Of a DNA stretch of 64,000 bases, positions 13,340 through 24,599 are shown piece by piece. The position numbers were made by a program, and so were the translations under genes. The notes under the pieces were generated by a model, which did not search any database, was not told the origin of the DNA, and saw only the letters and a program-made list of their open reading frames with translations. The stretch spans positions 164,897,720-164,961,719 of the forward strand of contig JAHLJT010009436.1 in the NCBI GenBank assembly GCA_031308135.1, given 5' to 3'. The DNA is from Acheta domesticus (lineage: Eukaryota; Arthropoda; Insecta; Orthoptera; Gryllidae). Each line of letters starts with the position of its first letter. The first letter of the stretch is position 1.

Positions 13340-13862
13340 ACCAACTTAGGTGGCTCAGGGCAATAATTGCTGTCATTGTGATGCCTCTGACCGGAAGGTC
13401 CTAGGCTTGAGTCAAGACGATGGTAGCATTTTCAACACTAGCTTTATAGGTAGGTCGAATTCAGCTGCTGTCTGGAGAAGAATTCTATAAGCCGGCTGTT
13501 CTGATAGGTAGTTTTCCGTGGTTTCCCCAATCAAGACCAGGGGGACGCCATAGCAAACGGGCCACGAATCGCTCGTGATCTTTCCTTCCCTTTTGTTTGT
13601 TCTATCTTCATCCCTTACGTACACACACTTATACTAACCCGCACTAAACTACCACACATGTCGAATAGCCAGTTGGGAGCTTAGATCTTGTCTGACTGGG
13701 ACGGTGCCCCGCTGGTGGGAGATACCTGGTTGGAGAAAATCCCCGCAAGCCATTTTGTGAAAGATCACAGTCACTTCCCGCGATAAAAACACATGATTTT
13801 CACTTACGTGACTAATGACCTTAGCAGTTGCCGCGCCTAGTATCAGTAATCAATCAGTCGAA
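13340..13862 (+). mobile_element. SINE-A copy 2
   Basis: The tRNA-like head includes GGTGGCTCAGGG (A box) and GGTCCTAGGCTTGAGTC (B box). The body follows the family consensus, including CCCCGCTGGTGGGAGATACC and ACTTACGTGACTAATGACC. It ends in a short AATCAATCAG tail and abuts an inverted tRNA-like head (next entry). Confidence 0.85.
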
Positions 13863-13930
13863 CCCTATGACCTCCCAGTGAGAGGCCATGCAGAGGCGAC
13901 GTCAATGAGCCATCGCCATCGGGTTAGCTT
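13860..13930 (-). repeat. Isolated SINE-A tRNA-like head, inverted
   Basis: Read on the minus strand this gives GATGGCTCATTGACG (A box), GGGAGGTCATAGGGTTCGA (B box) and nothing of the SINE body. It lies directly against the 3' tail of copy 2. The same head-only fragment sits at the end of copy 4 (15103-15170), so the junction recurs. Confidence 0.6.
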
Positions 13931-13942
13931 TTGTGGCTTTGA

Positions 13943-14368
13943 TTGATTGATTGATTCGTGTTTCCGGGCGCGTCAACTGCTCACGTCATTAGTCCCGTAA
14001 GTGTGGTGCGTGTTTTCCCCGGGAGGTGGCGATGATCTTTTCCCCGCTGGAAGGCGAGATCTGGCGCCGACCTACCGTCGACTAGCCGGGTTTTCCCCCC
14101 AACAAGTATCTCCCACCAGCGGGGCACGCCCCAGCCGGGACAAGTTCTAAGCTCCCGACCGGTCTCCCGGTATGTGTGGTAGTGTAATGCATGTTAGTGT
14201 AAGTGTGTGTGTAAGAGGGAGAGGATAGGACAAGGATGAGGAAGGAAAGATCGCGCGCGGTCCGTGGCCCGTTTGTTAGGGTACTGCTCCGGCATTCGCC
14301 TGGTGTTGATCGGAGAAACCACGGAAAACTACCGATCAGAGCAGCCAGCCGCTAGAATACTCCAGACA
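13943..14368 (-). mobile_element. SINE-A copy 3 with 12-bp target-site duplication
   Basis: Starts on the + strand with the (TTGA)n tail and GTGTTTCCGGGCGCGTCAAC and continues through the family body in reverse orientation, ending before the tRNA-like head (5'-truncated). TTGTGGCTTTGA occurs at both ends (13931-13942 and 14369-14380), an exact TSD that proves retrotransposition and fixes the boundaries. It lies about 80 bp from copy 2 in opposite orientation. Confidence 0.9.
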
Positions 14369-14892
14369 TTGTGGCTTTGACGAGGTAGGTGCGAGTCCAT
14401 GAGTTATGCTCCTACCTGCACACTTAGATCGTCTTATATTTCTATTTATATCTCCATCTCTCCTGTGACATTTATTACATTTCATAAAGTTAACTATTTT
14501 TGTATTTACATAAACCTGTTTAAATCTGTAAATTCATATCTACATTATTTACATCTCGTTTCATCCACCTCTTAGCCTCATGTATATATAATTGGGACAT
14601 ACCGTCTTTGGTACGGGAAACCAGGTGGTCTACAACTGAAACATCGAAACACTTGTTATAGTTATCTTATTTGCAATTTCATATTTTTTTATTTGAGACT
14701 ATTGTTCGTTACAGACCATTACGATTTGATTTGCAAAATTTCCTTTCAATTGATAACAAATTACGTAAGGCGTCCACTGACAGCTCAATTCCATTTCGTG
14801 TTTCTACATCAAACCGCAGCCGAGCCCTCTTGGGAATTCACGCAATAAGGCGAAGGACAGAAAGGAGTGTGGTACTCGGAAGGACATGCCAG

Positions 14893-15170
14893 AAAACCAG
14901 TCGGGAGCTTAGAGATTGTCCCGACCGGGGCGGTGCCCCGCTGACGAGAGATACCTGGTTGGGGAAAACTCCGCTAGCAAACGGTAGGTCTGCGCCTGAT
15001 CTCTCCATCTAGCGGGGAAAGGAATACCGCCAACCCTCCCAGGGGGAAAAACAGGCACTACACTTACGTGACTAACGACCTTAGCAGTTGCCGTGTTTGG
15101 AATCGACCCCTAGGACCTCCCGGTAGAGGCGATGCAGAGGCGACGTCGATGAGCCATCGCCGCCGGTTTG
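14893..15170 (+). mobile_element. SINE-A copy 4 (5'-truncated) plus inverted head
   Basis: The body begins at CCAGTCGGGAGCTTAGAG and runs to AACGACCTTAGCAGTTGCC. Then at 15103-15170 there is a minus-strand tRNA-like head (GATGGCTCATCGACG; GGAGGTCCTAGGGGTCGA). The body-to-inverted-head junction matches that after copy 2. Confidence 0.75.
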
Positions 15171-15430
15171 CGGTCGTGGAGAGGAGGGGCAGAAGGGGCG
15201 GGCGCTCGCGGCTCCCTGGAGGCCGCGGCGCACGCGGTGGATTCGCAGCATGTACCGAGGGATCGCGCTGTCACCGCCAAAGACACCCACCCACCCACCA
15301 GCCCAGCCACGCCGCGCGCCCGGAAGGACGCAGGCGGAGGCGCGTCGGGGCGAAGAGCGACGGCTGGCACGCCTCGGCGACTGTTGGCGCGCACGGGGGG
15401 CTGCGGAAGCCTAAGAGCGCGAAATTGAAT
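15160..15430. other. CpG-rich island
   Basis: About 270 bp of CpG-dense sequence directly after SINE-A copy 4. Open frames on both strands have no recognisable domain. Confidence 0.45.
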
Positions 15431-15499
15431 CAAATTCAGTTGAAGGTTTTTTATAAAACTGAAGGAAGAATTGCCGAACCTGAAGAAATATTTTTTAAC

Positions 15500-17100
15500 A
15501 AGTTAAAGTTTCATTTTTAATCAGGTAGTAAAATAATAGTCTTGGGTTTAAATAGTATCTTTACCAAGATGATCAAGATCGTTACTAAGAAACAACGGAG
15601 AGTGAAGGAAAATAGGAGAGAATTCAGAGAATTTAAAATTGTAATAGATTGCACATGAATTCTGTGGTGGCAGCAGAGATCTTGTGGTAACTCAGGATAA
15701 AGTTCTAACGATCAGGAGGATTACATATGACAATGGGCGCGGCTCTTAAATTATTATAAATATAGATAGGTACGGTTAAATCATACGTTGTTACTTAATT
15801 TAAATTATTTACCGACAGTTTAAGGGAAATTCTTACACATCTCCAGAATAAACAAAATAAGTAAAAAAGAGTTTTTGCTTTTCTTATTATGTTCTTCTTA
15901 AGGTATGGGGTGATAGAATAATATTAAAACAGAGTAATGGCAAAAAGAGAAATGAAGTAAAGTAGAATCTTGAATTACTATTGATTCATTATGGATTATG
16001 TCTTGTTTGTACTTTGCAATCAATATCTATGTCTTCAATTACTTATTTTATATGAAACAATAATGAAATTGTTGTGAGATTGTATAACTAAGACATTGAG
16101 CACATTAGATATCACATCTTTAGTATCACTTATTTAGTGTCAATTGCAGGGAACAACCGCACGAGACTGGAGATCATGCATACAGATAATTATGTACCTT
16201 ACATGGTATAACCCGTGCATGGTTATCTCCAACAATTGGCACGGAAAACTCGAATTAGGAATGTTGTTTAACATTTGTTTGCTTCAGTCTAAAAATTTAC
16301 GATAAATGACTTTGATAATTTTTGTCCGTAGATATTTCATTATGTCTTATTTACATAGTTCGTGTCATTAGGTTTCCTTCATTTACGTAGTGAGATTGAA
16401 ATCGTGTTTCAGTTTAAATAATAAGATTGTCAGTTCGAAATGAAACCAATTTACCAACTAAATAATCTTGCGTAAATTAATCAAGAGGCATTGCTATCAC
16501 CTTCACCCACTCTGGCCATCCCCCAACCAAATGCATTGGGTATTTTATCGAGGATATTTTCTTGGAAAAATATATTGTGTATTGAAGAATACTCGTAGCA
16601 TCTAATTCGGGTTTTTCACTTCCAGTAATTCAAATCAAATAGCTTATTGTGTGACTAGTTTATAATCTTACGCTTTATTGCATAAGTACATGTTTTGAAA
16701 ACAAGCATCATTTCGTCGCTCTTTTTCAAATTTCTACGAATGCAATAAAGCACGAGTATAAACAAGTTGCATACACAGTTTTTTGCATTACTATTATAAA
16801 TTTGTAAAAGAACCTCACCAGTTTTGCAGTTGGCAGTAGATGTTGGTAATATGTCTTCACGGAAGAGGGGTGGCTAGTGGAGCCGAGCAGTGAGGACGGA
16901 GTGTAGGGACGGATAGTAAGGACGACTGCTGAGGTCGATCGGGCGGTGCTGTGCCATAAAATGCCATTTTATGAACCTTTTCTTATCGTCTCATATTCAA
17001 TTTAATTAGCAATGTTTTTACAATAATTAGAAGAAACGTCGTATGCCAATTAATTAACACCAGATTGAAACATTTAAAACCCCATAAACACGTGCTGTTG
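15500..17100. other. AT-rich DNA, nothing recognised
   Basis: No open frame of note, transposon end or RNA-like element was seen. Confidence 0.6.
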
Positions 17101-17119
17101 CCTTCGCAAATGGCACGCC

Positions 17120-17450
17120 TTTATCGTTGTTCTTTCGGTTTCGCATTGGAGAGAGAAGCGCAAAGAAAGTCGGCGGGGCCTCGTGGAGCAGGCCATTGGA
17201 TGCAACTCGGAGCCCCGAGTGGATGAAATCCTGAGCCGCAAGACCTCCGAATCGAAGCCTGGAACGGGTCGCGGGCCGGCGCCGAGAACAAGAGAAGTTC
17301 CCGGGCGAAGGCGGCAACGACGCCGTTCGGGTCTCGCTTCCCCTTCCTCCTCGCCGCGGCTCCACCCGCAGCCCTCCCGAGCACCGCGACACACACGCGC
17401 CTCTCCACCGCCGCGACCGCCGCCGTCGAAATTCGGAAACAGCGTTGCCG
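17120..17450. other. CpG-rich island
   Basis: CpG-dense stretch immediately left of the GATT-based tandem repeat. No exon supported. Confidence 0.45.
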
Positions 17451-17464
17451 CTTTTTCTCAAGGG

Positions 17465-17700
17465 TTCGATTGATTGGTTGATGACTTTGACTGCGGTTCG
17501 ATTGATTGATGACTTTGACCGCGGTTCGATTGATTGTTTGATGACTTTGACCGCGGTTCGATTGATTGATGACTTTGACCGTGATTCGATAGATTGATTG
17601 ATGCCTTTGACCGCGGTTCGATTGATTGATACTTTGACCGAAGTTTGATTGATTGATTGATTGATTGATGACTTTGACCGCGGTTCGATTGATTGATGAT
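17465..17700. repeat. Minisatellite built from the SINE-A tail
   Basis: Tandem units of about 27-38 bp with the core GATTGATTGATGACTTTGAC followed by CGCGGTTC, about seven copies with variable numbers of GATT. It abuts SINE-A copy 5 exactly where that copy's (TTGA)n tail would be, so the array looks like an expanded SINE tail. The minus-strand reading gives a serine/asparagine-rich open frame that is not a gene. Confidence 0.85.
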
Positions 17701-18050
17701 CCGACGCGACAAGGGCTAAGGTCAATGGTCCCGTAAGTATAGTGTATGTTTTATCGCGGTATGTGGCAGTGATCTTAGCTCTTTTAATGGTGAGATCCGG
17801 CGCCGACCTTCCTTTCGGCTGGTGAGGTTTTCCCTAACCATGTATCTCCCAATGTAGTGTGTGTGCTAATGTGAGGGGTGAGGAAAGGACAAGGAAGGAG
17901 AAGGGAAGATCGCACGCGTTCCGGGGCCGTTTGTTAGGGTGCTGCTCCGTCATTCGTCTGGTGTTGATCGGAGAAACTACCGAACAGAGCAGCCGGCTGC
18001 TGAGATTCTCCTCCAAACAGCGGCTGAATTGGACCTAGCTATGTGGCTGT
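17700..18050 (-). mobile_element. SINE-A copy 5
   Basis: Reverse-orientation body: GTCCCGTAAGTATAGTG, GAGATCCGGCGCCGACC, TGTATCTCCCA, TGTTGATCGGAGAAACTACC, GAACAGAGCAGCCGGCTGC. The tail end is replaced by the GATT minisatellite (17465-17700) and the head is missing. Confidence 0.8.
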
Positions 18051-18078
18051 ACACGTAAACGTCCGTGGTGGCAGGAGA

Positions 18079-18226
18079 GGCGACGTTTCGCCTACCATGC
18101 CGCAGGCTTCCTCAGGGCGATGACATGACATTGTAAGCGTCCAGGCAGAACAGTATATAACACCGGACGCCCTGAGGAATGTCACCGCCCTGAGGAATCC
18201 TGCGACATGGTAGGCGAAACGTCGCC
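18079..18226. repeat. Inverted repeat with hammerhead-like cores in both arms
   Basis: Arms 18079-18119 and 18186-18226 are reverse complements with 2 mismatches in 41 bp, separated by 66 bp. Each arm contains CTGAGGA, a 19-nt spacer able to form a small stem, then GAAACGTC. On the minus strand of the left arm the spacer has a GCCT/AGGC stem. Confidence 0.85.
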
Positions 18227-18523
18227 CCCTCAGCCAACGACGCGGCGTCACCCGAACAGCCGAGAAGTTATAACTAAGTAGCTATTGTCAAACATCCTGC
18301 CACCGACGGGACTCTGAACGTCACCCGAACCTCGGCCCCCCCCCGGTCAGCCATTTCTTCAGGCTGCCAAGGAAGGGGGAGGTCGAGGCGAGTGTCCCGC
18401 TCGTCTGGCGGCCCGCCGCTCCGTTCCGGGCATGCGGCTGGGTGTGCTGTGGGAGGACCTCCAATACCCGTGAAATATTATTCTGCGCGCTTGTCAACTT
18501 TCACTGTAAGTGACCGACCCATT

Positions 18524-18731
18524 GCAACCTGGTTGGGGAAAACCCCGCTAGTCGACGGTAGATCGGTGGCGGATCTCGACATCCAGTGGGGAAAGACAAC
18601 CACTACAACCACCTCCTCCCCCGAGAAAAAATGTACTATACTTACGGGACTAATGACTCGATTCTCCCAAATCACTAACAATCAATAACTAACAATCACT
18701 AACAATCAATCAATCAATTAATCAATCGAGG
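18524..18731 (+). mobile_element. SINE-A copy 6 (3' part only)
   Basis: Starts inside the family body (AACCTGGTTGGGGAAAACCC), continues through CTAGTCGACGGTAG and CTTACGGGACTAATGAC, and ends in an AATC/AACAATC tail to about 18731. The 5' half is absent. Confidence 0.8.
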
Positions 18732-20730
18732 CGGATAAACGCCGTTGGCTGTCAGTTGTCTGCAAAGAGGTGGCCAGCTGAATAAGGCAGGGGTCGCCCT
18801 CCTCGAACACGGCTTAATGACTTATTCACCGCATTTGTTCTCTTTGAATCAAGTGAGCCATAGAGCTAATAAAGATACTGCCCCTGCAGAGAGTAGACCG
18901 GAAATCGTCCATCTCATTAGAATACTGTCGAGTCTTTGTATCTGAATATGTTCCACACCTCCGCTGCCACTAGAAACTGCGTCGGCTCGTTCCTCTCCTG
19001 TATCGCTATCTGTGTCATCTTCAAAGATTGTGCCCTGTCTTCCACAACTACCTTCGCTTTTCCTGCCGTTTCCACTGGTAGACGGCAACATTACTTTTCT
19101 CACAAGCGTTACTCTGGGTCTAGCTCTAGAATGTCTGTCCCATTTTCTGCTGTAGTTTCCCTCTGCCATCTTAACTACGACTCCCTGCATCCTCTTCATT
19201 CTCTCTCCTCTCATTTAGCGTGCACTACATCCCTTTACCACAGATAATCACTGTATCTATTTCCTCCCTCCTCTCCTTCACCACCTTCATTTTCTTTTAT
19301 TGCTCTTTCTTGCCCGGTTAACACTGATTCGATATTACATTCGTCGGCTCTATTCTCCGCTCTCCTTCACCCCATCTCGATCACCCCTCGTGCCCCGTCC
19401 TGCTGGCTCCTTGGGCCCGGTTCTTCGTCTCGGCGACCCCCCCACCCAGATTCTCTCCCCCTTCCCCTCCGCCCTCGTCGCCGCTCTGATTGCGTGTTTG
19501 TCAAGCGACAGTGACGAAGTGCAGCGGCTTAAAGCCCGCCCCGGGAAGACTTGTGTTCGACTCCGGATTCCGGGACCCGCAGGGATTAGGCGTGGTTTCC
19601 CGCAATCCCCGCCTCTCCCCCTCCCGTACCCTTCCTCCCCCTCCACTCTCCTCCCCCGCGGCCAACCCTGAGAAGGAAAAGGAAAACGGGGAGACTCAGC
19701 AGACGGTGGAGTTTGGCACCGATTCAATTGGAGGCGGGGGAGTCGGCGACACCCTATTTGGACAGTTATTAATTACCACACGTTCTGGAAAATTATTTCG
19801 ACATAAATGTCCGCAAGATGATAAAGAATGAATGAGATGGGGAGAGAAGGGCTCTGCGGTCTGGCAATGGCTCTCGAATGAAATTTGTCGAACGCGCGTG
19901 CTAGAAATGTTTCATATCAGATTTAAATTTCTTTATAAACAGTTTTGGTGTGCGTTTTCTACAAATACGTCCATTTCAGAAGCGATAAATATTCTAAGAA
20001 CGTTGAATTCCACAACTACTTTTTCCTCAAGTTTTTCATTTACTCTTCCAAACATTTTAAAAATTAATGTCCCAGCAGCGAACAAATTGAATTTGAATTG
20101 TAAAGAACAATTACCAATCTTAGATCATTATAATTAATATAATTGTAAAACACTTGCACAGGGAATTTCGAAGACAATGCTGGAAGAACAAATGAATTGC
20201 AAAGTTTATAATTTTTACTTTAACAATCCATAAAGCATGTTTTAAATTACAGCTTGCTTGAAAAATTGTATGAATATTTCATAGAGTATTATTCCTCTAT
20301 TCGAATATTATGCCGCGTAACATTATTCGCCAGGAAAATGAGTTAAACTTTAATGGTATTATACAACGTATCAAAGATAAATCGTGCGTATGTGAATGTC
20401 ATAAACCCATTCAAATGAAGCGGTATTGTATATGCATTATAAAAGATGGCTAGATGCGTTTGTCACATTAGCACGGTTTAACATGGGCGATGTACGCACA
20501 ATTAACTCGTTTCATATTCTCATTTTAATATTCTATTGAGCAGTATTATACTCATCACGGTACTCAAAGTATTAACATGAAACATTCTGGGTTTTGAAAT
20601 GTATTGTTCAAACGTTCACACCAACACTATCGTTGTAGTTTTACGATTATCCGGTTCAAAAGATGGGAAAATATATTTTAGATTGTATTACTTTCGTAAA
20701 ATTTCTACATGGTGGTCAACTTAATATTAT
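18732..20730. other. Mixed pyrimidine-rich then AT-rich DNA
   Basis: 18950-19700 is C/T-rich; the longest open frames (about 120 codons) carry no recognisable motif. 19830-20730 is AT-rich. No transposon end, exon or RNA gene supported. Confidence 0.5.
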
Positions 20731-20737
20731 TAATCTA

Positions 20738-20767
20738 TATCTATATCTGTATCTATCTATATCTATA
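20738..20767. repeat. (TATC)n microsatellite
   Basis: Short run of CTATAT/CTGTAT units directly before the Helitron 5' end. Confidence 0.8.
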
Positions 20768-22188
20768 TCTATACTAATATATAAAGACAGAACTACCTTG
20801 ACTTACAGCGCGATAATCTCTGAATCTACTGAACGAGTACCGATGAAACTTTGGTGATAGCTTCCTTTAACTGTTTGGAGTGCTATAGGCTATGTTTTCT
20901 AACCATAAACCTTAATATATTTACAAAATAATTACTTTTCTGGACATTTTTAGCCTAGCGTTACATCACAGATTCGAGAGTACATCAATGTCAATAGTTT
21001 TGCTGCGCGCCACCAGAAGACAACGTCTGAAATCTATTACTGATTTCATCATTGCAAAGAATTGTGTATTTAGAGGACTGTTAGTTTATTTTTCACAGTC
21101 AGTTGTCTAACCCTAAATATTTGTTTTACTATAATAGTAATAGTTTTTCCGCATTATTTAGAAAAGTAACTTGAATATTGATTTTAATTGCGTGTAGACG
21201 TGAGTGCATTAAGTGTACAACAGACTAAATGCTTGGAAGATATCATTTTCTGATGAGTGAGGTTAACATTGCCATAAAAAGGTATAACGCATATGTTTAA
21301 TCGTAGTAAATTAAGCATAATTATTACGTATTTGCAGGTTAGGCGAGCGACAGTGCGATTTACGTGTTATTCTTAAACTGACGGAGGGATGCATGCTTCA
21401 GAGAAGTGTTTTAATATAGTAGAGAGTACCTTTGGGTGTTGAAGGAACGGTTAAATTGATGACAGTTCGGCAATAATACAATTAAAGTAAAACAGTATTG
21501 GTAAATGGGTATTTGGAGGAATTTAATGTGTGACAACGCTGGTTTTGAAGGTTATTATTTTAAATAATAGAAAAAGTGTTGTCAATCCGGGATCCACTGT
21601 GATCTCGGATTTTTGGAGATATTATAATCGCATAAGTGGTTAATGGCTCCCTTTGGTCAGACACAATTTATCAAGGATCCTAAAACAGGTACTAGAATCC
21701 AATTAAAATTACTTTAATTATTTCTAATCGTCGATTGATGCTGCAAGATTAATTTCAAACTTTTCTATATAAATACGCGAGAAGAAAAAATATGAGAAAG
21801 AGTAAGATTTATAATGTGGCAATTGATTGAAAGTTTTGGTATGTAATACATAAAATTCCACAAACAGAATATACGTAAGTACATGCATTTAATTTTTTAC
21901 TTTAGATTTGTTTATTATTTTCAGTTATAAAGAGAAAGGAGTTTGGGTGCCGGAACCCCAATAGGACTAAAATGTAAATATTATTTAATGAGAAGTGTTT
22001 TAGTGTGTACTGAAGACTATGTTTTTTTCAGATTGGTGCAAGGCAGAGAGGCGTGATAGCGCGGAGGGTATATACAGAAGAATAGATAGGAGTAGGCTCT
22101 GCCACTGGGCGGAAATAGATGGAATTTCTCTCTCTGTTTAACACAAAATTATGATATATACCCCGGCAACGCGGGGTTCTTCAGCTAG
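20768..22188 (+). mobile_element. Non-autonomous Helitron-like element 1
   Basis: The 5' end reads TCTATACTAATATATAAAG, a start common to insect Helitrons (5' TC). The 3' end has a CCCCG-GCAACG-CGGGG hairpin (22161-22176), then TTCTTCAG and CTAG (22185-22188). A GC hairpin about 8 bp before a CTRR end is the hallmark of rolling-circle Helitrons. The 1.4-kb interior is AT-rich with no Rep/helicase coding, so it would depend on an autonomous partner. The 3' flanking base is A, not the usual T, which slightly weakens the exact end. Confidence 0.75.
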
Positions 22189-22579
22189 AAAATTATTATA
22201 CAGAAAATTAATCTAATATATAAAAATCAATGTTTGTTGGTTCGTGCTTAATGCGCTGCCGTAGCAGGCATCCAATTGCGATAAAAATGTGTCAGCATAT
22301 TGCTTGCACTTGCGGGAAGAACATATGCATAGTACAATTATTGTAACTCCACTAGATGGCGCTAGAGCACATGATAGCGTTTCAGTTAAATGCAATTCCC
22401 AATGCACATGAGCTTCTTTGTTTCTGGGCGTTGCTGTGTGCTGTGGGGCGAGGTCGAGGAGAACAGAAGGCACAGGCGGCGCAAGTTGATGACAGGAAAG
22501 TGAACTAGTGGTGCTACAGAATGGCACAGATTTTCCCGTATTAGTTTTCTATTCGGAATTGCCATAAACTCTTTCTTGC

Positions 22580-23690
22580 CAGCTGTGATCTGTTACCGCC
22601 AAAAGTACATTTTTTTTGCCATTTTCTTAATTTTCGGTTTCCTATTGGTAGAACGGAAATATTAATTTTAGAATATTAAAGAACACAAAAACCTAGTCAT
22701 AAATGGCAATTTTATTTTAAAGAAGATGTGCCGGTCAAGAGAAAATGGCGTTTTAGCGCTACTAAAAATGAAAAATTTGAAGCTCCTTTTCACAGGAAAT
22801 GATTGAGTTTTCCAAATACTTTATTTGAAGTTACTTGAAAAACTTACACTCACAAATATAATAATGTTTACAAATTGCTGGTAATGTGCATATTAAAGAT
22901 GTGAGAGATCTTTCAAAAAAATTACAATTACGTAATTTTTGAAAAAACAAAAAAATAACTCAAAATATACTTTACGCTATACTAAAGAGTGTAATTAGCA
23001 CTAACTGTTACAAAAGTTTGAAAAAAAAATTTGCAGCCATATACGAGAAAATGGCGTTTGAGCTTTTCTGAAAATGCCGATATTTGAGCTACTTTTCACA
23101 GAAAACGGTTGTGTTTTCGAGAAACTTTACTTGACATTATTTAAAGCATATATACTCGTAAATATAATAATGTGAAAAAATCGCCGATAGTGTAAATATT
23201 AACGACGTGAGAGACAAGTAAAAAAATTTACATTTTTGTAATTTTTGAAAAAAACAACCGATAGACCAATATGGCTTTTATGTCATTGATAGAGTACATT
23301 TACCACTATCCCTATCAAAAGTTTAAAGAAAAAAATTGGAGCCGTTTTTGAGAAAATCTTGTTTTTGTAATTTTTTAAAATTGCACATATTGCACGCAAT
23401 ATTGCACGAAAACTACTAAAATTTTGAAAAACATTTACATGACATTTATTAAAGAACTCAATATGCAGAACAAATTTTATTTGAAGAAAAATCTCTATCT
23501 TCAATTTTGTAGTTGGAGAAAGACGCCAAAAAAAAGTCAAACTTTCACAATTTTCGAAAATTCAGAGTTACCCGTGAAAATCGGATCTATGCCACGTTAA
23601 TCAGTGTATTTTACTATATTCATACAATAAATTTAAAGAAAAAATTTGGAGCCGTTTTTGAGAAAATGTTGAAAATCCCCGGGGGGCTTC
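22580..23690 (+). repeat. Tandem repeat, ~306-bp unit, four diverged copies
   Basis: A GAGAAAATG-type block recurs at 22739, 23045, 23350 and 23660 (spacings 306, 305, 310). Before the last three copies lies a conserved AAAAAATTTGGAGCCGTTTT-like stretch, and further repeated blocks (TTTTCACAG, AAATATAATAATGT, GTAATTTTTGAAAAAA) follow the first copies. Copies are diverged and AT-rich. No protein or RNA function recognised. Confidence 0.8.
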
Positions 23691-23809
23691 ATATAAAGTA
23701 CCCCCAAATTTTGAAGAATCTTTTTCAAAATTACAAAGCTTCGACTAGAATCAGATCGACCGGGTAATATCCATTTTGGAAGAAATCGTTTAGGCGCTAG
23801 CAGTGTTCA

Positions 23810-23850
23810 CAGACGGACAGACGGATGGACGGACAGACGGACAGACGGAC
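23810..23850. repeat. (GGACAGAC)n short tandem repeat
   Basis: ACGGACAGACGGATGGACGG-type repeats of 4-8 bp, inside putative Helitron element 2. Confidence 0.85.
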
Positions 23851-24082
23851 GTTTTCCTTTCAATTGGGTTTTCGGTATCAAGGACCTGGAAAACGGTTTC
23901 TGGCTACACCACGTGTTAGGGGATTTTTTTTTCTTAATTTAGCAACTGGTTTTTGTCCACTTTTTTCGTGTTCACGGCCCGGCAATGAATTTTTTTCCGC
24001 CGAAAATTGGCCATTTTTTCGCGCAGCATTACATAACTTTCCCTATACTACGTATATCACTCCGTGTATACGTACGTATACG

Positions 24083-24535
24083 GAAAGTAAAAAGAGACAG
24101 GGACAAGGGACAAGGAAAACAGAGAGAGGTGGAAAGAGAGAGGAAAATAGATAGAGGGAAAGAGAGGAAAAAATAGAGAGTGAAAATAGAGAGAAGGGAA
24201 TAGAGAAAGAAAGGGAAAATATTGAAAGAGAAGGAAAATAGAGAGATGGAGAATAGAAAGGGGGAAGTAGAGAGAGGAGGAATAGAGAGAACGGGAAATG
24301 GTGAGAGAGGGAAATGGAGAGAAGAGGGAAATGAGAGAGTGGGAAAAGAGAGAGTGGGGGAAGAAGAGACACAGAGTGGAAGAAGAGACACAGTGAGGGA
24401 GAAAAGAGAAGGAGAAAAGAGACACAGACGGGGAAAAGAAACACAGGTGGAAAAGAGAGAGTGGGGAAAATGAGAGAGGAGGAAAAAGACAGAGGGGGAG
24501 GGAGAGAGGAGAAAAAAGGGAGGGGGAGAGGAATA
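24083..24535 (+). repeat. Homopurine (GA-rich) tract
   Basis: About 450 bp in which the + strand is almost entirely A and G (GAGAGAGGGAAA-type units), with only scattered C and T. Mirror-like polypurine DNA can form triplex structures. The long minus-strand frames (up to 171 codons of serine/phenylalanine/leucine) are by-products of this composition. Confidence 0.85.
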
Positions 24536-24599
24536 TTTCCTCAATTATTTCTTCTGCGGCAGCAACGCGCCGGGTACCAGTTGTTAGATATTTGCAAGA

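Larger units (their letters stand above)
22212..24587 (+). mobile_element. Possible Helitron-like element 2 (non-autonomous)
   Basis: Starts TCTAATATATAAAAATCAAT, a second Helitron-type 5' end. It may run to a CGGC...GCCG hairpin (24557-24573), then GGTACC and a terminal TTAG (24584-24587). Inside are a four-copy ~306-bp tandem repeat, a GGACAGAC repeat and a 450-bp purine tract; no helicase gene. It begins only 23 bp after element 1. That both ends belong to one element is inference. Confidence 0.5.

Noticed and set aside
17054..17725. 223-codon minus-strand frame with Ser/Asn repeats
   Set aside because: Runs through the GATT minisatellite and a CpG island.
24029..24544. 171-codon minus-strand frame rich in Ser/Phe/Leu
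   Set aside because: Arises from the homopurine tract, not a protein.
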